64,000 nt of DNA. Source: Leptolinea sp. HRD-7 (GTDB lineage Bacteria > Chloroflexota > Anaerolineae > Anaerolineales > Anaerolineaceae). Position numbers and translations under genes: made by a program. The notes under the pieces are model-generated. The model worked only from the letters and a program-made list of their open reading frames with translations. It searched no databases and was not told where the DNA came from. How positions within the stretch are numbered: position 1 is the first letter of the stretch; every line of letters begins with the position of its first letter. Below, piece after piece: positions 52,399 through 60,845 of the stretch. Location of the stretch: contig AP024710.1 in NCBI GenBank assembly GCA_024363285.1, positions 2,388,001 through 2,452,000 of the forward strand. Direction: 5' to 3'.

Positions 52399-53463
52399 TC
52401 AGGCGGAATTTGAAGAAGCTTCATGGTGTTTACCAGCCAGTTGCCCACAACCGGCTTGAATATCAATCCCCCGGCGGAGCCGGATGGTGCAAGGGACGCC
52501 CGCTGAATTCAATTCATTTGAGAAAGCCTGAGCACGCTCCAATGATGTTGCATTACCTGAAAATTTTGTGGTCGGGTTCAAGGGAATAACATTCACATGA
52601 CAGATCATGCCATTAACAAGTCCGGCCAGCTCTCGGGCGTCTTCGAGGCGGTCATTTACATTATCGATCAATGCCCATTCGAATGTAATTCGCCGGCCAG
52701 TTGTTTCCACATAGTCACGGCAGGCGGGGATCAATTCTGATAGCGGGTATTGTCTATTAATTGGCAGTAATTTGGACCGTAGTTCATCATTAGCCGCATG
52801 AAGGCTAACAGCCAGATTCACCTGGCGTTTTTCTTTTGTGAATTCTTGAATTTTTGGGACAAGACCTACTGTCGAGATAGTAAAACGGCGTGCGCCTAGT
52901 CCGAAGCCTCGGGGATCATTCAGCCGGTCTATGGCGTCTAATGTGTTGTCATAATTAATAAAAGGTTCACCCATCCCCATGATCACGATATTGGTTACGG
53001 TTTCACCTACTTTTTTCAGTTCACGGGCAAAGTAGAGTACCTGTTCTACAATTTCGCCAGAAGTGAGATTGCGGAAGAAACCCATCTGCCCTGTCGCGCA
53101 AAAAACACAGCCCATCGCGCAGCCTGCCTGTGTGGAAATACACAGGGTACGGCGTTCGTCATATTTCATAAGGACGGCTTCAATAGCCTGCCCATCACGC
53201 GTTTTGAACAGGGTCTTTATGGTCATCCTGTCGGAGGATTCCAGGCGATCAACGGGGATAATTCCGGAGAATTCGGTTTTTTCTGCCATGATCTTTTTTA
53301 AAACAACAGGCAGGTTGCTCCATTCTTCCGGCGCACTTTTTAGATTCCGGTAGATTCCTTCCCATATCTGGTTTACCCGAAAAGCAGGCTGTTTCCATTC
53401 AGCCAGCAGATTTTTCAATCCCTCACGGTCAAGATCATAGATCAAAGGTTTTGGCATGGTCAA
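52399..53463 (-). CDS. rlmN: 23S rRNA (adenine2503-C2)-methyltransferase RlmN
   Basis: 354 residues, radical-SAM enzyme. The iron-sulfur cluster motif is CAMGCVFC (CX3CX2C), preceded by CISTQAG; VIMGMGEPFINYDNT and the late IQAGCGQL, with the second catalytic Cys, are present. It makes m2A2503 in 23S rRNA and m2A37 in some tRNAs. The first codon is TTG 53463, overlapping the stop of the HAD-IIA gene; ATG 53457 is an alternative. Both leave the domain intact. Confidence 0.95.
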   Translation of the reverse strand: MTMPKPLIYDLDREGLKNLLAEWKQPAFRVNQIWEGIYRNLKSAPEEWSNLPVVLKKIMAEKTEFSGIIPVDRLESSDRMTIKTLFKTRDGQAIEAVLMKYDERRTLCISTQAGCAMGCVFCATGQMGFFRNLTSGEIVEQVLYFARELKKVGETVTNIVIMGMGEPFINYDNTLDAIDRLNDPRGFGLGARRFTISTVGLVPKIQEFTKEKRQVNLAVSLHAANDELRSKLLPINRQYPLSELIPACRDYVETTGRRITFEWALIDNVNDRLEDARELAGLVNGMICHVNVIPLNPTTKFSGNATSLERAQAFSNELNSAGVPCTIRLRRGIDIQAGCGQLAGKHHEASSNSA

Positions 53464-54248
53464 TCAATATCCAATAATTTCCAGATGTCATCAGCCACGA
53501 GATCGGGTTTCGGTTCCCACCCGGCAAGTTCTGCCGGTGAGGTGACGCCGCTCATTACCAGTCCGGTGCGGCAGCCGGCGCGCTGACCTCCGAGAATATC
53601 GGTATCCAGTCGGTCTCCAATAGCCAGAGTGGTCTCAAGCGTGGTTCCCAGACGCTCCATGCTGATTTCGTACATGGCGGGTTCAGGTTTACCGGCAAAA
53701 ACCGGTTTGACCCCGGTAGCGGTTGACACAGCCGCGATTATGGAGCCAGCACCCGGCACCTCGCCGCGTGGGGTGGGGAATGACGCATCAGGATTGGTTC
53801 CGATGAACAATTTGCCTGACCGGATTAGCAGTGTGGCGGTTTCAAGTTTTTCATAGGTTACATGGCGGTCGAGGCCCACAATCACGGCTTGCGCGTCTTT
53901 TTCATCGAAGTAATATCCAGCGGTTTCGATGGCAGCTCTCGTAGCCGGACTGACAACTCCATACACAGGGCCTCCATCAGGAAAGCGGCGTTTGAGCAAC
54001 GCAATGACCACCTGTATGGAATTAATAATCTGCCAGGGTTCCAGGTCAACACCAAAGGATTTCATTCGTTCAAGATGTTCATCGGTGTTGCGGATGGCAT
54101 TGTTAGTTGCCATGATCACCCGCCAGCCTTTTTCTTTAATACCGGCAAACAGGCGGGGCAGGTCACCCAGCGGTTGATTCCCTTTATATAAAACCCCATC
54201 CATATCGAGAATCAACCCCTTTATGGCTGGATCTAATGTATGAATCAT
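53460..54248 (-). CDS. HAD-IIA hydrolase (NagD-like phosphatase)
   Basis: 262 residues. Motif I LILDMDGVLYKG, ATNNAIRN (motif II with the HAD-IIA TNN), cap domain VGLDRHVTYEKL, KPEPAMYEI (motif III) and GDRLDTDILGGQRAGC (motif IV). NagD-type enzymes dephosphorylate small sugar or nucleotide phosphates, often 4-nitrophenylphosphatase-like or phosphoglycolate phosphatase-like. First in the run rlmN-ftsY-prfB, just after the clpP terminator. Substrate open. Confidence 0.9.
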   Translation of the reverse strand: MIHTLDPAIKGLILDMDGVLYKGNQPLGDLPRLFAGIKEKGWRVIMATNNAIRNTDEHLERMKSFGVDLEPWQIINSIQVVIALLKRRFPDGGPVYGVVSPATRAAIETAGYYFDEKDAQAVIVGLDRHVTYEKLETATLLIRSGKLFIGTNPDASFPTPRGEVPGAGSIIAAVSTATGVKPVFAGKPEPAMYEISMERLGTTLETTLAIGDRLDTDILGGQRAGCRTGLVMSGVTSPAELAGWEPKPDLVADDIWKLLDID

Positions 54249-54270
54249 TCAGACTCCCAAAGATTAAATT

Positions 54271-54297
54271 AAAAGGCCGGAAAAACAATCCGGCCTT
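54271..54297 (-). terminator. Terminator of tig-clpP
   Basis: AAGGCCGGA and TCCGGCCTT pair around seven bases; on the minus strand a TTTTAATTT run follows. It lies 20 bases after the clpP stop. Confidence 0.88.
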
Positions 54298-54316
54298 AAT
54301 TGTAATTCGTTCAAAG

Positions 54317-54922
54317 CTATTTCTGAGGTGATTTCAGTATCTGGTCCACAAGGCCGTAGTCAACCGCTGCCTGGGCATCCAGGTAGTAATCACGGTTGGT
54401 ATCACGTTCGATGACGTCAATTGGTTGGCCGGTAGCTTCAGACATGATCTCATTCAGACGAGCTTTGAGGCGCAAAATTTCTTTCGCCTGAATTTCGATA
54501 TCTGAAGCCTGACCCTGGGCACCACCCAAAGGCTGATGCATGTGAATGGTGGCGTGGGGTAGAGCAAAACGCTGTCCTTTGGTGCCGGCAGCTAATAATA
54601 CCGTGCCGAAAGAGGCTGTTACACCAACAGCGACCGTGCTGACCTTATTCGGGATCATTTTCATTGTATCCAGAATCGCCAGGCCGGCATAGATCTGTCC
54701 GCCAGGGGAATTAATATACATTTGAATACTTTTATCCGGGTCTTCGTGACTCAAGTAGAGTAGCTGAGCCACCACGAGGTTGGCAACCTGTTCGTCAATG
54801 GCAGTGCCCAGAAAAATAATGCGTTCTTTGAGCAACAGAGAATAGATATCGTAGGCACGTTCACCACGGCCGGACGATTCCACCACCATCGGGATCACAG
54901 AACGAAACGTTGATTCACTCAT
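54317..54922 (-). CDS. clpP: ATP-dependent Clp protease proteolytic subunit
   Basis: 201 residues. The catalytic triad is visible: Ser in [11 protein letters not shown], His in [12 protein letters not shown], Asp in [12 protein letters not shown]-terminus [19 protein letters not shown] and INSPGG oxyanion region are as expected. It is a serine protease chamber working with a Clp ATPase. It follows tig in the same operon after 31 bases, as in many bacteria, but clpX does not follow: a terminator and an unrelated HAD gene come next. Two Ala-to-Val/Phe changes near Ser (ASMGA to ASFGT) are mild. Confidence 0.95.
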   Translation of the reverse strand: MSESTFRSVIPMVVESSGRGERAYDIYSLLLKERIIFLGTAIDEQVANLVVAQLLYLSHEDPDKSIQMYINSPGGQIYAGLAILDTMKMIPNKVSTVAVGVTASFGTVLLAAGTKGQRFALPHATIHMHQPLGGAQGQASDIEIQAKEILRLKARLNEIMSEATGQPIDVIERDTNRDYYLDAQAAVDYGLVDQILKSPQK

Positions 54923-54953
54923 TTGATCTCCTTTTTAGAGAACAGAGACACAT

Positions 54954-56402
54954 TTATTCGGCTGCTGCCTCAGGGGTCTCGGTAGATGCCTCGACAGCAA
55001 CCTTTTTAGCGCGGGGTTTCTTAGGTTTGGCTTCGCCTTCATCCGCTTTTTCAGCCGGTTTTTCGGTAGAAGGAGTGCCGGAAGCCAGACCGCGAAGGTA
55101 TTCGAGCACCTTGCGGTTCATAGCCCGGTTTGCGGCTTCAAAAGCGACCGCCTGGCTGAATTTCTTGTCATTGAAATTCTTGCGGATCTGTTTCTGATCC
55201 ATGGTCATGCTGATTTCATTGACTGTCTGATTGAAAGAGTTCTCAAGTTCATCATCCGTCAGTTGCAGATTTTCTGTTTTGCTGATCTCAGTAACGAGCA
55301 ATGAACGCTCGAGGCGTTTGACAGCAACCGGTTTGAGTTCTTTTTCTTCCAGTTCTTCCAATGACATTTTGCGGACCTTCAAATAAGTTTCCAGGTCCAT
55401 CTGCTGCTGGGCTAATGTATCTTGCAGAGAATGCAAAACGCTGTGGGTTTCTTCTTCAAGCATGTGAGGAGCGTACTTAAAGGAGCACAGTGCGACCATT
55501 TTATCGAGCAGGTCATCATAATACTGGTTGTCATACTCTATTTTGCTGTCAGCTTCCAGACGGCGGCGCATGTAATCTCTAAATGCATCAACATTCTGGA
55601 ACTGTCCGATCTTCATAACGAATTCGTCGGTCAACTCAGGGGGAGTGATTTCCTGAACACCGCGCAACAGGACGGTAAACTCAAGTTCGCGGCCCTGCAA
55701 TTTTTCAACACGGTCATCTTTGGCGAATTTGTGTTTAAAAGTTTTGGTTTCGCCTGCTTTCATGCCGATGACGTTCATCGAGAAGTTTTCGAAAGGCCAG
55801 GTTTCCTTGTGAAGGTCATTTTCTCCAATGATTGCCTGGTGAGGGGTCTTCGAAATGAATTCTTTCTCTTCGCCTTCTTCGGGTTTTACAAAAGAAGCGG
55901 AAAGTTCCATGTTGACCATGTCACCTTCTTTCGCTTCGCGTTCAACATTCGTAGGCGTGGAATAATTCGCCAGAACAGATTTAATGGCTTTTTCGACTTG
56001 TTCATCCGTAACTACAGGCTCAACATAGTCTTGCTTTACTGATTTCAAGTCTCCGATAGTTACAACGGGAGCCAGGGGAATTGTGAAGGAGAGCTTCGGT
56101 GGATCCATGCTGATGATGTCATCGAGTTTGCCCATGCCGGAAGCTTCGATCTTGGCTTCATCGAGGATCTGAGGATACTTTTCGTCAACGAGAATCTCTA
56201 AAGCCTGTTCGCGAACAGCTTCATTACCATACGTGCGCAAGACGACTGCGTAGGGTGCTTTGCCGGGGCGAAAGCCGGGAATTTTGGTCTTTTCAGAAAT
56301 CTGACGGGCGGCTTTGTGCATATAAGCTTCAAGATCGGAATTTTCAAATTCCGCAATAACATTGACCTGATGGTCATCACGGGGTGTAGTTTCGAGTTTC
56401 AA
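54954..56402 (-). CDS. tig: Trigger factor
   Basis: 482 residues. Ribosome-binding domain with IPGFRPGKAPYAVV (the GFRxGxxP signature), a PPIase-like FKBP domain (GDMVNMELSASF ... IIGENDLHKETWPF), then a long helical C-terminal arm and a Lys/Ala/Glu-rich tail (about 440-482). It shields nascent chains at the ribosome exit. The FKBP part looks diverged, so isomerase activity is unsure. A tRNA-Leu lies upstream in the same direction with its own promoter. First gene of tig-clpP. Confidence 0.95.
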   Translation of the reverse strand: MKLETTPRDDHQVNVIAEFENSDLEAYMHKAARQISEKTKIPGFRPGKAPYAVVLRTYGNEAVREQALEILVDEKYPQILDEAKIEASGMGKLDDIISMDPPKLSFTIPLAPVVTIGDLKSVKQDYVEPVVTDEQVEKAIKSVLANYSTPTNVEREAKEGDMVNMELSASFVKPEEGEEKEFISKTPHQAIIGENDLHKETWPFENFSMNVIGMKAGETKTFKHKFAKDDRVEKLQGRELEFTVLLRGVQEITPPELTDEFVMKIGQFQNVDAFRDYMRRRLEADSKIEYDNQYYDDLLDKMVALCSFKYAPHMLEEETHSVLHSLQDTLAQQQMDLETYLKVRKMSLEELEEKELKPVAVKRLERSLLVTEISKTENLQLTDDELENSFNQTVNEISMTMDQKQIRKNFNDKKFSQAVAFEAANRAMNRKVLEYLRGLASGTPSTEKPAEKADEGEAKPKKPRAKKVAVEASTETPEAAAE

Positions 56403-56437
56403 AGATACTATCCTTCTAAAAATATTAGGTTTTCAGT

Positions 56438-56518
56438 GGGGATGAAGGGACTTGAACCCTTACGCCTTGCGGCACATGATCCTAAGTCATGCCTGTCTGC
56501 CAATTCCAGCACATCCCC
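56438..56518 (-). tRNA. tRNA-Leu (anticodon TAG)
   Basis: An 81-base class II tRNA: acceptor GGGGATG/CATCCCC with A73, anticodon stem CATGA/TCATG around loop CTTAGGA, long variable arm, T arm with GGTTCAAGTCC. CCA is not encoded. Confidence 0.95.
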
Positions 56519-56536
56519 ACACCGAAATGCCGAGAA

Positions 56537-56566
56537 ATTTTATCACTTTTTAAGGTAATAAATCAA
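56537..56566 (-). promoter_or_regulatory. candidate promoter of tRNA-Leu(TAG)
   Basis: On the minus strand TTGATT (56566-56561), 18-base spacer, TAAAAT (56542-56537), 18 bases before the tRNA. Confidence 0.6.
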
Positions 56567-56657
56567 TTCTTATAAAGAATTTAGATTGATCGAAACGGTC
56601 AGACCTTTCTGTGAAGTATGCTAATAATAACCTGTTTATGGATAATGAGAGCCGGTG

Positions 56658-56663
56658 TATAAT
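56658..56663 (+). promoter_or_regulatory. candidate -10 element (TATAAT) of the 140-residue gene
   Basis: TATAAT with TTTATG 17 bases upstream. Transcription would begin near 56670, downstream of the first in-frame ATG (56611), which supports TTG 56695 as the start. Confidence 0.45.
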
Positions 56664-56694
56664 CTCTGCTCAGATTTTCTTCAGGAGCCGTCCA

Positions 56695-57117
56695 TTGAGC
56701 CGCATCATCACTACCGAAGGTGGTACGAAAGAACGAACCCGCTTAAGTAAAGCAGTTGTTAAAGCCATACGCATGCTGGCACAACAGGAAAAACCCGATG
56801 AACTCAGCCGCGACCTGGCGGCATTCATTTCCATTGCCTGTGATGAGATCAATAAATCCGTTGAATCCAGTGTAATTGCCTGGGAAAAAAAAGATTACTG
56901 GGTGAAAGCCGACCGCTTCCGTATGGAATGGGCCTGGTCTGGCCGCGCGGCCGAAACCATGGCGAAGGCAGTACTGACAGATGATTGGGGCACTGTAGCA
57001 TCTACTTCAGGCTTTATCGCTCAGAAATTGATGAAAGTGCAGCTCGCTCCCGGCGCGCGTATTGGCGAACCCTGGGTAGGCGCGTATAAGAAACTGAAAG
57101 CCAATCAGATAAAATAA
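56695..57117 (+). CDS. Conserved-looking protein of unknown function
   Basis: 140 residues from TTG 56695 (MSRIITTEGG), which has AGGAG seven bases upstream; the frame is open to 56611 but that part precedes the candidate promoter. The protein is all-helical in appearance, basic, with KERTRLSKAVVKAIRMLAQQ, a Trp-rich middle (YWVKADRFRMEWAWSGRAAE) and GEPWVGAYKKLK at the end. No membrane helix, no Cys cluster, no family I recognise. It stands alone between a tRNA and a bidirectional terminator. Confidence 0.75.
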   Translation: MSRIITTEGGTKERTRLSKAVVKAIRMLAQQEKPDELSRDLAAFISIACDEINKSVESSVIAWEKKDYWVKADRFRMEWAWSGRAAETMAKAVLTDDWGTVASTSGFIAQKLMKVQLAPGARIGEPWVGAYKKLKANQIK

Positions 57118-57154
57118 TTGCCTGAAGTTCTTATTTTTGGAATTGAAGCTCATT

Positions 57155-57200
57155 AAAAGAATACGAGATGCCAGTGGTCTCCGGCATCCCGTATTCTTTT
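57155..57200. terminator. Bidirectional terminator
   Basis: AAAAGAATACG-GATGCC pairs with GGCATC-CGTATTCTTTT with a single internal mismatch and a ten-base loop. It lies between two convergent genes and has A/T runs on both sides. Confidence 0.9.
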
Positions 57201-57218
57201 GCACTATTTAACAGAAGA

Positions 57219-59330
57219 CTATTTCTTTTTCAGAATAATACGGGCGTCAACGACTTTCAGGCCTTTGCCTTCTTCGTACACAAGCACGGGATTGGCATCG
57301 GATTCGCTGATCTCGTCTTCCAGGTCGCTGATCATGTTGGAATATTTCTCCACGGTCTCAGCCAGGGCTTTGCGGTCACGGGGTGATTCACCACGGGCGC
57401 CCTTGAGGATGGCGGCCGCGCGGATCTCATCGAACATTTCAACAGCCTGAACTTTATCAACAGGAGCAACACGGAAGGTGACGTCTTTCAAGACTTCCAC
57501 AAAGATACCACCCAGTCCAAACATGATGGTCGGGCCGAAGGTAGAGTCATTGGTTGAACCGAGGATGGTCTCGGTACCCCAGGGGGCCATTTCCTGAATT
57601 GCGATACCGTGAATATTCGCCTCAGCTTTGTAAGCTTTGGCGTTCTTAATGATGGTATTGTAGGCTTCACGGCAGGCGGCTTCGTCTTTGATGTTAACTT
57701 TAACACCACCGGCATCGGATTTATGCAGAATCTCAGGGGAGACGATCTTCATAACCACCGGGAAACCAATTTTCTTTGCCAGGGCAACCGCTTCGTCTTC
57801 GGATTTCGCGAGTTCGGTGGTGGTTACGGGCAGATCGTACACCATGAACACCTGTTTGGCTTCGATCTCGGTCAAAGCATCACGCCCATCAGCCCGGGCG
57901 GCGGAGATAATTTTCATGGCTGCTTTGCGGGCAGCGTCATTGGGTTTATACGATGGTTCTTTGGCGGTTTCGCGCAGCAGAGCATATTCGCGCAGAGCAG
58001 CCATAGCGTTGACGGCAAGATCAGGAGCGCCGTAAGCAGGAACACCGTTTTCTACCAGCCAGGCCATAGCGGCGGCGGATTTTTCACCACCGACAAAGGA
58101 CACGGTGACAGGTTTGTCTTTCTGACCGGCTTCATCGATCGCCTGTTTGATACCTTTTGCGATCTCAAGCGGGTTGGTCATGGCGGTTTCGCAATACAGA
58201 ACGATCAAACCTTCCACCCAGGAATGGGAGATGGCGAATCTAACTGATTCTGTATACCATTCAGTACCGGCCATACCGGTCAGATCAACCGGGTTTTTGG
58301 CGGAACCGAATTCGGGCATGTGTTTCTTCATTTCGTCCTGAACATCTTTCGGGGCGAATTTCATGGGGATGCCGTAGCGTTCCGCGGCATCGGTAGCTAA
58401 CACGCCTACACCACCACCATTGGTGATGACCAGCAGGTTTTCACCTTTGAGGGGGGGCATCAGAGAGAGGGCCAGGGTGCGGTCAAACAGGTTGTCAAGG
58501 TCAGAAGCCTGAATGACACCGGCCTGTTTGAAGGCGGAGCCGTATACTTTAGCGGCACCGGCTAAAGAACCGGTGTGTGAAGCCGCGGCGGCAGCGCCAT
58601 GGGCCGAAACGCCGGATTTCAGGGCGATGATCGGTTTCTTGGAAGCGCGGCCGGATTTGATGAATTTACGGCCGTCTTTCAAACCTTCAATATAAAGGGA
58701 TGTACAGGTGGAGTTCGGGTCGTCGTTCAACCAATCGATGATATCGGCGATGTCGACATCGCACATGTTACCGATGGAGACCATTTTGTCAAAGCCCACA
58801 CGGCGGGTGTAAGTAGCCGCGTCCATGGCGATGAGCAGAGCGCCAGACTGGGTGACAAGGGTTGCTTTGCCATCAAGGGGCAGAAATGGAGCAAAAGAAG
58901 CATTCATTTTGTCCGAGTTGGACAGGGTACCCACAATGTTCGGTCCCAGGATCCGCATGCCGTACTTCTTGGCGGTGGCAATCAGTTCGTCTTCCAGATC
59001 TTTGCGGCCGACTTCGCTAAAACCAGATGTGATCACGATAAGGCCTTTGACACCTTTTTTACCGCAATCTTCCGCGCACGCGTTGACCAATTTAACTGGA
59101 ACGCACATTACAGCAGCGTCAATGCTGCCAGAGACATCCGCCAGGGACGCGTAACATTTCATCCCGAGAATTTCAGTGGCAGACGGATTGATCGGATAGA
59201 CAGGCCCCTGATAACCGGATTTCTGGAGGTTTTCCAGAACGGTATAACCAATTTTACCGGGAGTGGCTGAAGCGCCGATAACAGCAATTGATTTCGGCTT
59301 CAACAATTTGTTCATATCTTCGTGGTTCAC
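57219..59330 (-). CDS. ADP-forming acetate-CoA ligase (acetyl-CoA synthetase), fused subunits
   Basis: 703 residues. CoA-binding Rossmann domain (AVIGASATPGKIGYTVLENL), succinyl-CoA ligase-like domain with the phosphorylated His in AASHTGSLAG, and an ATP-grasp domain in the last 230 residues (FPVVMKIVSPEILHKSDAGGVKVN). It converts acyl-CoA, ADP and phosphate to the acid, CoA and ATP, which lets fermenters make ATP at the last step. Start is GTG 59330 with AGGAGG eight bases upstream. Alpha and beta parts are fused. A 20-bp inverted repeat lies in the leader. Confidence 0.93.
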   Translation of the reverse strand: MNHEDMNKLLKPKSIAVIGASATPGKIGYTVLENLQKSGYQGPVYPINPSATEILGMKCYASLADVSGSIDAAVMCVPVKLVNACAEDCGKKGVKGLIVITSGFSEVGRKDLEDELIATAKKYGMRILGPNIVGTLSNSDKMNASFAPFLPLDGKATLVTQSGALLIAMDAATYTRRVGFDKMVSIGNMCDVDIADIIDWLNDDPNSTCTSLYIEGLKDGRKFIKSGRASKKPIIALKSGVSAHGAAAAASHTGSLAGAAKVYGSAFKQAGVIQASDLDNLFDRTLALSLMPPLKGENLLVITNGGGVGVLATDAAERYGIPMKFAPKDVQDEMKKHMPEFGSAKNPVDLTGMAGTEWYTESVRFAISHSWVEGLIVLYCETAMTNPLEIAKGIKQAIDEAGQKDKPVTVSFVGGEKSAAAMAWLVENGVPAYGAPDLAVNAMAALREYALLRETAKEPSYKPNDAARKAAMKIISAARADGRDALTEIEAKQVFMVYDLPVTTTELAKSEDEAVALAKKIGFPVVMKIVSPEILHKSDAGGVKVNIKDEAACREAYNTIIKNAKAYKAEANIHGIAIQEMAPWGTETILGSTNDSTFGPTIMFGLGGIFVEVLKDVTFRVAPVDKVQAVEMFDEIRAAAILKGARGESPRDRKALAETVEKYSNMISDLEDEISESDANPVLVYEEGKGLKVVDARIILKKK

Positions 59331-59404
59331 GTATTTTCCTCCTGAAGGAATTTATTATCGATTTATTGGTCAATAATCTGGCACACAAAACCAACCGGTG
59401 AAAC

Positions 59405-59424
59405 ATTTTCAGCCGGTTGAAAAT
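59405..59424. promoter_or_regulatory. Inverted repeat upstream of the acetate-CoA ligase gene
   Basis: ATTTTCA and TGAAAAT are separated by six bases. It lies about 75 bp before the GTG start. It may be an operator. It does not match the Rex consensus in spacing. Confidence 0.4.
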
Positions 59425-59510
59425 TTGATCGTGCCTATTGTACGACAAAAAAAACAATAATACCGGTAGAATTAATGATGATTTTTTAAGTATTCGATAG
59501 GAAGAATGTC

Positions 59511-60845
59511 ATGAGAAATGGCATAGCCAGAGTAAAAAAACACTCACCCGCTGCCGCCTGTATATTAGACGCAGTGTTGCGCGCGGCAGATCCGGCCTTT
59601 GCTGTGCGGAATGGACTGCATTCACTTCAAGCTGATGGGGTGTTTACAAAGGGGCAAACCATTGGACTGGTAGCCATGGGAAAGGCATCAGTCGCAATGG
59701 CGCGGTCGGCGTGTGAAGAGTTGGGTGCGCAGATACAGGGTGGAATCGTCATCGGCAAAATGATGCCAGAAGACGTAAATCGTCAGTTACCCGTATTGAC
59801 TGTGCTATCAGGTGCTCATCCAACACCTGATGAGAGCAGCCTGGCCGCCGGTAAAGCGGTTATTGAATTTTTAGAATCGAATAAAAATCTCGATTATTTT
59901 TTATTCCTGATCTCAGGCGGAGCCAGTTCTCTGGTTACAAACCCGTCGGCAGGTATCAGCCTTGAGGATTTGAAACGCGCCACATCAATGTTACTGGGCT
60001 GTGGAGCGTCTATAGATGAGATCAATACAGTGCGTAAGCATATTGATAATATTAAAGGAGGCGGACTTGCCCGGATGGCGGCGCCAGTTCCCTGTATCAG
60101 CCTGGTTTTATCAGACGTTCCCGGCGACCGCCTGGATATGATTGCTTCTGGCCCGACAGTACCGGATCTGACCACTTTCAGAGATTCGGTGGATGTATTG
60201 AAAAAATATGCTCTTTTCGATGCCATGCCGGTATCTGTAAAGGAACATCTTATGGATGGAATTATGGGATGGATTCCTGAGACACCCAAGCCCGGTGATG
60301 ACATATTTAAGAACAACCGGGTAATGATTGTCGGGAGTCTTGAGAAGTCAATATTAGCGGCCGTGCAGGAAGCGGAACATCTGGGGTATCAATGCGAACG
60401 TATCCAGCCGTTACTCCAGGGTGAAGCGGCTGACCAGGGAAAACGATTGGGGCGATTTCTCGCAGAGCAAGCCGCGTCAGTAATGCCCGGAGAGCGCCGG
60501 TGCTGGGTAGGTGGTGGCGAAACCACAGTCACCCTGGGTGACGCACCCACGGGGAAGGGGGGGCGCAATCAGGAACTTGCCTTGGCGGCAGTAGAGGTGT
60601 TGGACGGCGCGCGAAACGCGGTACTGATCGCCTTCGCGACAGATGGTGACGACGGCCTTTCGCCGGCAGCCGGAGCTATTGTGACCGGGAACACAATGTA
60701 TGCAGCCGGGAAATTGGGATTGAATGCGGCTGAATACCTGGCGCGGCATGATTCATATTCCTACTTTGCCGCGTTGGACGCGGCCATTGTATCCGGGCCG
60801 ACAGGAACGAACGTCAATGATCTGGTAATCCTGCTGGTGAATTAA
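59511..60845 (+). CDS. Glycerate 2-kinase (MOFRL/DUF4147 family)
   Basis: 444 residues. N-terminal DUF4147 domain with GLVAMGKASVAMARSA, GAHPTPDESSLAAGKAV, FLISGGASSLV, NTVRKHIDNIKGG and LSDVPGDRLDMIASGPT; C-terminal MOFRL domain with WVGGGETTVTL, GKGGRNQELALA, ATDGDDG and GPTGTNVNDL. These enzymes phosphorylate D-glycerate to 2-phosphoglycerate, feeding lower glycolysis. ATG 59511 has AGGAAG upstream. Its stop overlaps that of the convergent htpG by four bases. Confidence 0.93.
   Translation: MRNGIARVKKHSPAAACILDAVLRAADPAFAVRNGLHSLQADGVFTKGQTIGLVAMGKASVAMARSACEELGAQIQGGIVIGKMMPEDVNRQLPVLTVLSGAHPTPDESSLAAGKAVIEFLESNKNLDYFLFLISGGASSLVTNPSAGISLEDLKRATSMLLGCGASIDEINTVRKHIDNIKGGGLARMAAPVPCISLVLSDVPGDRLDMIASGPTVPDLTTFRDSVDVLKKYALFDAMPVSVKEHLMDGIMGWIPETPKPGDDIFKNNRVMIVGSLEKSILAAVQEAEHLGYQCERIQPLLQGEAADQGKRLGRFLAEQAASVMPGERRCWVGGGETTVTLGDAPTGKGGRNQELALAAVEVLDGARNAVLIAFATDGDDGLSPAAGAIVTGNTMYAAGKLGLNAAEYLARHDSYSYFAALDAAIVSGPTGTNVNDLVILLVN

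Noticed and set aside
55422-56042. 206-codon open frame on the + strand opposite tig
   Set aside because: It lies wholly inside a well-supported gene on the other strand, has no ribosome site or domain, and its composition is what the codon use of tig produces in antisense.
57609-59270. Two long + strand frames (212 and 223 codons) opposite the acetate-CoA ligase gene
   Set aside because: They are antisense shadows of a gene with strongly biased codons; the translations show no recognisable fold.
59405-59424. Rex operator upstream of acetate-CoA ligase
   Set aside because: Rex sites have four bases between TTGTGAA-like arms; here the arms are ATTTTCA/TGAAAAT with six bases between.
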